Shown here piece by piece: positions 59,598 to 64,000 of a stretch of 64,000 nt of DNA. The notes beneath the pieces were generated by a model. That model ran no database searches, was not told the DNA's origin, and worked only from the letters and a program-made list of their open reading frames with translations. Both the position numbers and the translations under genes were made by a program. Position 1 is the first letter of the stretch; the number at the start of each line of letters is the position of its first letter. The DNA is taken from NCBI RefSeq assembly GCF_001273845.1, contig NZ_JHBW01000089.1:1-64000 (forward strand). Direction: 5' to 3'. This DNA comes from Leucobacter musarum subsp. musarum (lineage in GTDB: Bacteria; Actinomycetota; Actinomycetes; Actinomycetales; Microbacteriaceae).

Positions 59598-60368
59598 TCA
59601 GTCGTTCGTGGTCGACATGCGCTCAAGCACGCGGTCTGGCAGGATGCGCGTCAGCGGTGCGAGGAGTCGGTAGCGCCAATCGGAGATCACGACGCTGCGG
59701 CCCTGCCGCACGCCGATGATGCCCTCGTGCGCGACGCGGCGCGTGTTCGCCCAGGCGAGCTGCGGCAACTCGGGCAGGTGGTCTTCACCCATGCGCGCGT
59801 GGAATTCGGTGTCGAGCAGCCCGGGGCAGAGCGCGGTGACGTGCACTCCGCGACGACGGAACCGCGCATTGAGCGCTCGCGACAGCGAGACGACCGCGGC
59901 CTTCGCTGCGCCGTACGTGCCGGTCGGGGTGAACGCGGCGACGCTCGCCACGTTGAGAATCCAGCCGTAGCCGCGATCAAGCATCCCGGGAATAGCTGCG
60001 TGCGAGAGTCGCAGCGGAACCCACGAGAGCAATTCGTGCAAGCGCCGTTCGTCGTCGAGATCGCTCTCTTCGAACCCCGCGTAGACGCCGAAGCCGGCAT
60101 TGTTCACCACGATGTCGATCGGCTGGCCGCCGTCGGCGATGCGCGCAGCCACCGCTTCGAGCTGTTCGGCGTCAGTGAGGTCTGCGGGCAGGGCCTGAGC
60201 TCGCACGCCGTAGCGTTGATGCATCTCGATGGCGAGCGCGTCCAGTCGTTCGCTGTCGCGCGCGACGAGCACGAGGTTGACGCCCTTCGCGGCGAGCTGC
60301 CGCGCGAACTCCGTGCCGAGACCGGCGGAAGCACCGGTGATGAGTGCGGTGAGTGAGGGAGAAGCCAT
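59598..60368 (-). CDS. short-chain dehydrogenase/reductase
   Basis: A 256-residue SDR. TGASAGLGTEFARQLAAKG is the cofactor loop (classical, NADP-leaning because of the ARDSERL that follows), then NNAGFGVYAGF. Catalytic residues are Ser in NVASVAAF and Tyr/Lys in GTYGAAKAAV. The C-terminal RVLERMSTTND is short. The substrate is unknown. The ATG at 60366-60368 lies 21 bp from a perfect 18-bp palindrome at 60390-60407, so a TetR-type repressor encoded elsewhere probably controls it. Confidence 0.9.
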   Translation of the reverse strand: MASPSLTALITGASAGLGTEFARQLAAKGVNLVLVARDSERLDALAIEMHQRYGVRAQALPADLTDAEQLEAVAARIADGGQPIDIVVNNAGFGVYAGFEESDLDDERRLHELLSWVPLRLSHAAIPGMLDRGYGWILNVASVAAFTPTGTYGAAKAAVVSLSRALNARFRRRGVHVTALCPGLLDTEFHARMGEDHLPELPQLAWANTRRVAHEGIIGVRQGRSVVISDWRYRLLAPLTRILPDRVLERMSTTND

Positions 60369-60389
60369 TGCCCGAGTCTTGCAGTCGGA

Positions 60390-60407
60390 ACTGACCGCGC
60401 GGTCAGT
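60390..60407. promoter_or_regulatory. perfect 18-bp TetR-type operator
   Basis: Exact palindrome with half-site ACTGACCGC, directly upstream of the SDR gene. Half-sites of this kind are typical of TetR/AcrR repressors. No such gene adjoins it; the only TetR gene in the window is 24 kb away and has a different half-site at its own promoter. Confidence 0.65.
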
Positions 60408-60555
60408 GTCGCCGCGTCACGGAAGAGGTGCTTGGGGTGACACGCCCGCAGGCTGCTATCCGGGCCACTTCATTCGGCGCACGGGCGCAAAGCACACTCC
60501 GGCAGCCCGACTCGGAACGTCGCCTACATCTCGGGTGACCTGCGGACGCCGGGGT

Positions 60556-60592
60556 TTGATGCTTCTTCAATTAAGATATATTTATATTTAAG
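60556..60592 (+). promoter_or_regulatory. A+T-rich promoter segment of the exported-protein gene
   Basis: TTGATG at 60556-60561 is followed by TATATT at 60577 (spacer 15) and 60583 (spacer 21). Neither spacing is ideal, but this is the most A+T-rich stretch in the window. In 60369-60702 I see no gene; apart from this segment and the palindrome at 60390 it holds nothing I can name. Confidence 0.4.
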
Positions 60593-60702
60593 AACACGGT
60601 CCAGGTGAATTGCATCGGTTCAGGTCGCGTTCGGAGTTGCTCTTGTGAGCCGTCGGCAACAAGTTGAGACAGTGCGTTCGCGTTGTAGTCCCAATCACGT
60701 AG

Positions 60703-61935
60703 ATGAGGAAACGGAATTTGAAGAGTTTGACGAGCGCTATTGCCTCAGGCGTCGTAGCGGCGTTGCTTCTGGGTGCCGCGGGGTTGACCCCAGCTGCCGC
60801 GGAACAGGATGAGTCACTCGGCGGAGACGCGACAGCGCGCTTTGAAGAAAGCGTGAAGTTCTACACCGCAGGCGACCCGCAGTCTGTCTTGGATCTGGCC
60901 ACATCGGGTCTCGAGTATGCATCTGATGGAGGCCTGACTGACGCATTGTCAGATCCGGAGGCGATGATGCCTGATGCGAGCGGGGAGTTCGGTCTTGGCG
61001 TGGCAGGCGCTGATGATTCTCATATCGTTGACGGAGCCACGGTGTACACGGACGTGGATGCCGACCTCGATATGGTTCATCAAGAGTTTGATGACAGCGA
61101 AAGAATCATCAGCATTTTAGGGTCCGATGCTGCACCAACGGTGCAGAGATACTCGTTGGATCTTCCTGAGTCCGCTTCTATGGAGATGGAGGAGGACGGC
61201 TCGATCAGTATTTATGCCGACGTAGTGCACGAGATTCCCGTCGCTGGTGAAGAGGAGCGTATTGATTACGCGGTCGAACAGATCATGGGTGCGGATGACC
61301 TCACTTTTGATGATCTTGACGATCTTGACGATCTGACTGAGGAACAAATTGACGCACTCGCTGCCATCCCTGATCCTGAAACCACGGAGGTTTCCACGAC
61401 GGAGCTCGTCGGTGAGGTGCAAGCTCCTTGGGCCGTCGATGCCAATGGGAACGAACTCGAGACACGCTTTGAGATCGATGGAAATGTTCTGAGCCAAGAG
61501 GTCTCAACCACTGATAGCACCGCATTCCCCGTAGTGGCTGACCCCAGTATCGTCTGGTGGATTCAAAAAGTAACTGGCTGCCTTGTCGGCGTAGCCACGA
61601 TAGTCGCGTTTGGCCCAGCTAAGGTTGCGACTGTCGCCGCCAAGGTCTACAAGATTCTGAAGTATGGCAAGACCTCCAAGCTCAAAGCCGCATTTTCCAA
61701 CTGGAAGTACCTGAGTAAGAACGGAAAGAAGCCTCTTTCGCTCATTGCAAACAACATGAAGAAATTCGCTACTGACGTGAAGTCCACCAAGGGGAACTTC
61801 AAGAAATCTTGGGCACGAATGTCCGGCACCAAGACTGGGCATCAAGTGAAGAGCCTGCTCATTAACTCCGGCACAACGGTGATTGATCTCGTTGGTATCC
61901 GCTCGTGCTATGACCTCTATAAGCAGGTCAGGTAA
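60703..61935 (+). CDS. exported protein of unknown function with acidic N-half and basic C-half, possible proprotein or toxin
   Basis: A 410-residue protein I cannot assign to a named family. The signal peptide (residues 1-33) ends near TPAAAE. Residues 34-275 are strongly acidic, with a run of Asp-Asp-Leu repeats at about 202-212. A segment WAVDANGNELETRF...NVLSQEV...AFPVVADP (243-281) closes this part. The remaining 129 residues differ: a hydrophobic stretch (VGVATIVAFGPAKVATVAAKVY), then about 20 Lys/Arg against three acidic residues, and two cysteines (293, 402). Base composition is clearly lower in G+C than in neighbours. A TTG at 60718 behind GAGGA is an alternative start. The stop overlaps the next gene by one base (TAATG). 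Confidence 0.75.
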   Translation: MRKRNLKSLTSAIASGVVAALLLGAAGLTPAAAEQDESLGGDATARFEESVKFYTAGDPQSVLDLATSGLEYASDGGLTDALSDPEAMMPDASGEFGLGVAGADDSHIVDGATVYTDVDADLDMVHQEFDDSERIISILGSDAAPTVQRYSLDLPESASMEMEEDGSISIYADVVHEIPVAGEEERIDYAVEQIMGADDLTFDDLDDLDDLTEEQIDALAAIPDPETTEVSTTELVGEVQAPWAVDANGNELETRFEIDGNVLSQEVSTTDSTAFPVVADPSIVWWIQKVTGCLVGVATIVAFGPAKVATVAAKVYKILKYGKTSKLKAAFSNWKYLSKNGKKPLSLIANNMKKFATDVKSTKGNFKKSWARMSGTKTGHQVKSLLINSGTTVIDLVGIRSCYDLYKQVR

Positions 61936-62162
61936 TGCTTGATTTCTTAGATAGCCCCATACTTTGGTTAATACTCGGAGCTTTCAGCTTGTTCATGGTG
62001 TACGTCGAGCTGCCTCCAAAAGAGAACAAGAATAAAGGCAAGAGGCAATCGTTGGGACAACGTTTGTCAAGATTGAGTCGTACGGGTTGGGGGTTCCTGG
62101 TTCCGGGCATATTGCTTCCAATTGGAGCAGTGGCTGGATTTGTCCTTGAGTCGCAATCCTGA
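61935..62162 (+). CDS. small two-helix membrane protein, possible immunity partner
   Basis: A 75-residue protein with two predicted membrane helices (about 8-24 and 51-70) joined by a basic loop rich in Lys, Arg and Asn (NKNKGKRQSLGQRLSRLSR). It is not recognised as a family. Its ATG overlaps the stop codon of the exported-protein gene by one base and has AGGTCAGG in front, so translation is coupled. Small membrane proteins encoded directly behind a bacteriocin-like gene often give self-immunity; that role is inference from position and size only. Confidence 0.65.
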   Translation: MLDFLDSPILWLILGAFSLFMVYVELPPKENKNKGKRQSLGQRLSRLSRTGWGFLVPGILLPIGAVAGFVLESQS

Positions 62163-62253
62163 ACTTGAGGCATCCTTCTCAGCGTCATATCGAACCCTCT
62201 GCGAACGTTTCTAATGTGGCCATCCGAGAGGGCTCGACTGGACGCATGTCATC

Positions 62254-62481
62254 ATGCGCAATTCGTTTCCCGAGGAGTCTCGCGACGACTTGATACGCGT
62301 CGCAGGGAACCATGACGCAGGCGGCACTCTCCGCAGGTCGCGAAAGAGTTCAGAGTCGATATCGGAATGCTCGACATGTCGACGCGCGAGGCTCACGTCG
62401 AGGCCAGTGATCATCCTGGCGAGACGAAGTCCGAATTCGCTGACTTGGGAGCTCCGCAAACGCAAACGGCTCCTGGGGCAG
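62254..62481 (+). pseudogene. IS3-type transposase OrfA remnant, frameshifted and truncated
   Basis: Three pieces of an IS3-family OrfA can be read in order. The first is NSFPEESRDDLIRVAGNHDAG from 62254. The second is QVAKEFRVDIGMLD...REAHVEASDHPGETKSEFADL in another frame, over about 62330-62450. The third is ELRKRKRLLGQ, back in the first frame, to 62481. Together they match the helix-turn-helix and leucine-zipper start of the transposase. At least two frameshifts separate them, and the rest of the element is gone, replaced by the DoxX gene end. Not functional. Confidence 0.75.
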
Positions 62482-62493
62482 CGGACGTGCGCC

Positions 62494-62934
62494 TCAGCGT
62501 CGCCCGCCACGACGCAGCGCCTGGAACGCGCCGCACGACCACAGCGCCCACAGCACGAGCAGTGGCTGGAATACGAGGCGGATGCCACGCGCCGCGTCGC
62601 TCTCGAGCCCGAACGCGTCGGAGCGGGTGACGAACTGAGAGATGTTGCCGGGGAACACCGCGACGAAGAATGCGGCGATGATCCACCCGATCGGCACGCG
62701 CAGGCGTCCCAGCACAATTGCGGCCCCGCCCAGAGTGATCTCGACGATGCCCGAGGCGATCACCACGAAGTCTTTGTCGGCGGGCACCCAATCGGGCACC
62801 TGTGACTGGAATTCGCGGCGCGCAAACGTGAGGTGCGCGATGCCCGCGAAGAGCAGGCCGGCACCGAGCAGCACGCGAGCAATGTGCTGCATTACGGAAG
62901 ATCGGGGCGGGTCGGTGGTGACGAGGGCGCTCAT
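62494..62934 (-). CDS. DoxX family membrane protein
   Basis: A 146-residue protein with four hydrophobic helices. IARVLLGAGLLFAGIAHLTFARREFQSQVPDWVPADKDFVVIASGIVEITLGGAAIVL is the DoxX-like pattern. Relatives are linked to thiol redox homeostasis or are of unknown role. The ATG at 62932-62934 has GGAG 5 nt away. A later ATG at 62892 would remove 14 residues. Divergent from the arsenite-efflux-like gene; the two promoters share less than 100 bp. Confidence 0.82.
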   Translation of the reverse strand: MSALVTTDPPRSSVMQHIARVLLGAGLLFAGIAHLTFARREFQSQVPDWVPADKDFVVIASGIVEITLGGAAIVLGRLRVPIGWIIAAFFVAVFPGNISQFVTRSDAFGLESDAARGIRLVFQPLLVLWALWSCGAFQALRRGGRR

Positions 62935-63029
62935 GCGGGCTCCGATCGGATCGGTGGGGTCGAATGATGCCAGCGTACGCGGCGCCGCCGACATCGGCGA
63001 CGGGGTTGTCGACTGCCAGACTGGTGCGC

Positions 63030-63998
63030 ATGGGCGTGGCGATCGAATGGTGGGAGCGACATCAGATCGCGTGTTACCTCGGGGCACTCATTGTCGGTGC
63101 GACGGCCGGACTCGCGCTGCCGATGATCGTGCAGCCGTCGGCACTGCTGATCACCCCCGCGCTCGGAATACTGCTGTTCGCGACGTTCCTCGGGGTCCCG
63201 TTCGCGCGTATCGGCGCGGCTGTGCGTGACCTGCGCTTCCTCGCTGCACTGCTGCTGCTGAATTTCGTCGTCGCGCCGATCGTTGCGTTCGGGCTCTCGC
63301 GTGTGGTGGCGAACGATGCGGCGATCCTTATCGGGTTGCTGCTCGTGTTGCTCACGCCGTGCATCGACTACGTGATCGTGTTCGCCGGCATCGCCGGTGG
63401 GGCAGCCGATCGCCTGCTCGCCGCATCACCGATCCTGATGATCGTGCAGATGGTCCTGCTGCCCGGTTACCTCTGGCTCTTCGGCGGCGGTGAGCCATTG
63501 GCGGCGGTCGACCCCGAACCATTCGTCGAGGCGCTCGTGTGGCTCATTATCGTGCCGCTCGCGCTGGCCGCAGGGGTGCAGTGGCTCGCGCGGCGCCACG
63601 GCGCGGCCGCACAGATCGGCGGCGCCGTGATGGCGGGAGCCGCAGCATCGATGGTGCCGCTCATGATGCTGGTGCTTGCGGCCGTCGTGGCGTCACAGAT
63701 TGCTGCGATCGGTCATCGGGTCGGATCGCTGATCGCCATCGTGCCGATCTTTGGGGCGTTCGCCGTGATCATGGCACTCACTGGGTGGTGGCTTGCGCGA
63801 GGATTCGGGCTCGATATCGGTGGCGGTCGCGCCCTCGTCTTCAGTGGCGTCACGCGCAACTCGCTCGTCGTGCTGCCGCTCGCTCTTGCGCTCCCGGCTT
63901 CGCTCGAACTGGCGCCGCTCGTTGTCGTGACACAGACTCTCGTCGAGCTTGTCGTGATGGTCGCGGGGATACGGCTGATCCCGCGGCTCGTGAGGTGA
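63030..63998 (+). CDS. arsenic resistance/bile acid:sodium symporter-like (ACR3-type) carrier
   Basis: A 322-residue transporter with about ten helices. LTPCIDYVIVFAGIAGGAADRLLAASPILMIVQMVLLPGYLW carries the conserved Cys of ACR3-like arsenite permeases and the bile-acid symporter fold. VFSGVTRNSLVVLPLALALP matches the second crossover region. Arsenite export is possible, but no arsR or arsC lies nearby, so the substrate may differ. The start is uncertain: I took the ATG at 63030, but no ribosome site is visible and ATG codons at 62964 and 62967 are in frame. It ends two bases before the window end. Confidence 0.8.
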   Translation: MGVAIEWWERHQIACYLGALIVGATAGLALPMIVQPSALLITPALGILLFATFLGVPFARIGAAVRDLRFLAALLLLNFVVAPIVAFGLSRVVANDAAILIGLLLVLLTPCIDYVIVFAGIAGGAADRLLAASPILMIVQMVLLPGYLWLFGGGEPLAAVDPEPFVEALVWLIIVPLALAAGVQWLARRHGAAAQIGGAVMAGAAASMVPLMMLVLAAVVASQIAAIGHRVGSLIAIVPIFGAFAVIMALTGWWLARGFGLDIGGGRALVFSGVTRNSLVVLPLALALPASLELAPLVVVTQTLVELVVMVAGIRLIPRLVR

Positions 63999-64000
63999 GC

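Noticed and set aside
62211-62717. Minus-strand frame at 62211-62717 as a gene
   Set aside because: It is antisense to the transposase remnant and to another phase of the DoxX gene. The product is Ser/Pro/Arg-rich with no features.

Overview
The window is about 64 kb of GC-rich (roughly two-thirds G+C) bacterial chromosome. It looks like an actinobacterium of the family Microbacteriaceae, and I would guess Leucobacter or a close relative. This is inference from several features: LAXTG-type sortase substrates, a class Ib nrdHIEF cluster with NrdR boxes, a complete mevalonate operon in the order known from actinomycetes, a Pr6Pr-type membrane protein, and TANNNT -10 boxes with possible leaderless starts. 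I see no rRNA, tRNA, CRISPR array or complete insertion sequence.

Layout. 0-8 kb: a CPBP protease-like membrane protein, a 1195-residue LAXTG surface protein whose leader carries a terminator-like hairpin, Ohr peroxidase, and a four-gene operon of small helical, ESX-like and membrane proteins. 8.2-14.8 kb: mevalonate operon (mvaK1-mvaD-mvaK2-fni-HMG-CoA reductase-mvaS). 15-17.3 kb: a two-gene operon joining an MmgE/PrpD protein to a ComA (phosphosulfolactate synthase)-like protein, behind a 22-bp dyad. 17.5-22.9 kb: an ABC exporter, a 0.45-kb non-coding stretch of diverged duplicated palindromes, an aminotransferase, rlmH, ribokinase and an unknown protein. 22.9-27.1 kb: nrdHIEF with tandem NrdR boxes and a perfect DnaA box.

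28-46 kb is a catabolic region with two parallel modules. Module 1 has a peptide-type ABC importer, a YtcJ-like amidohydrolase, a TetR regulator and an M20 metallohydrolase. Module 2 has a PucR regulator, an MHS-family symporter, a ThDP enzyme, a second YtcJ-like amidohydrolase, an M20 amidohydrolase of the carbamoylase type and an SDR. A large LuxR-type ATPase regulator follows. 49-56 kb: secreted alpha/beta hydrolase, a tiny LSRTG sortase substrate, a D,D-carboxypeptidase, thiolase, polyphosphate glucokinase and a FUSC membrane protein. 56-60.4 kb: an FAD monooxygenase-MarR-DUF3237 operon with a clear MarR dyad, an aldo/keto reductase, and an SDR behind a perfect TetR-type palindrome.

60.5-62.5 kb differs from the rest. 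It is visibly richer in A+T and encodes an exported protein with an acidic N-terminal half and a strongly basic C-terminal half. That gene is translationally coupled to a 75-residue two-helix membrane protein, and a frameshifted IS3-type transposase remnant lies just downstream. I consider this pair (possible proprotein/toxin plus immunity protein) the best candidate for an undescribed system. Two further novelties are a 69-bp four-unit palindromic repeat present twice (27963-28031, 36128-36196) and a pair of diverged palindrome modules at 19450-19860.
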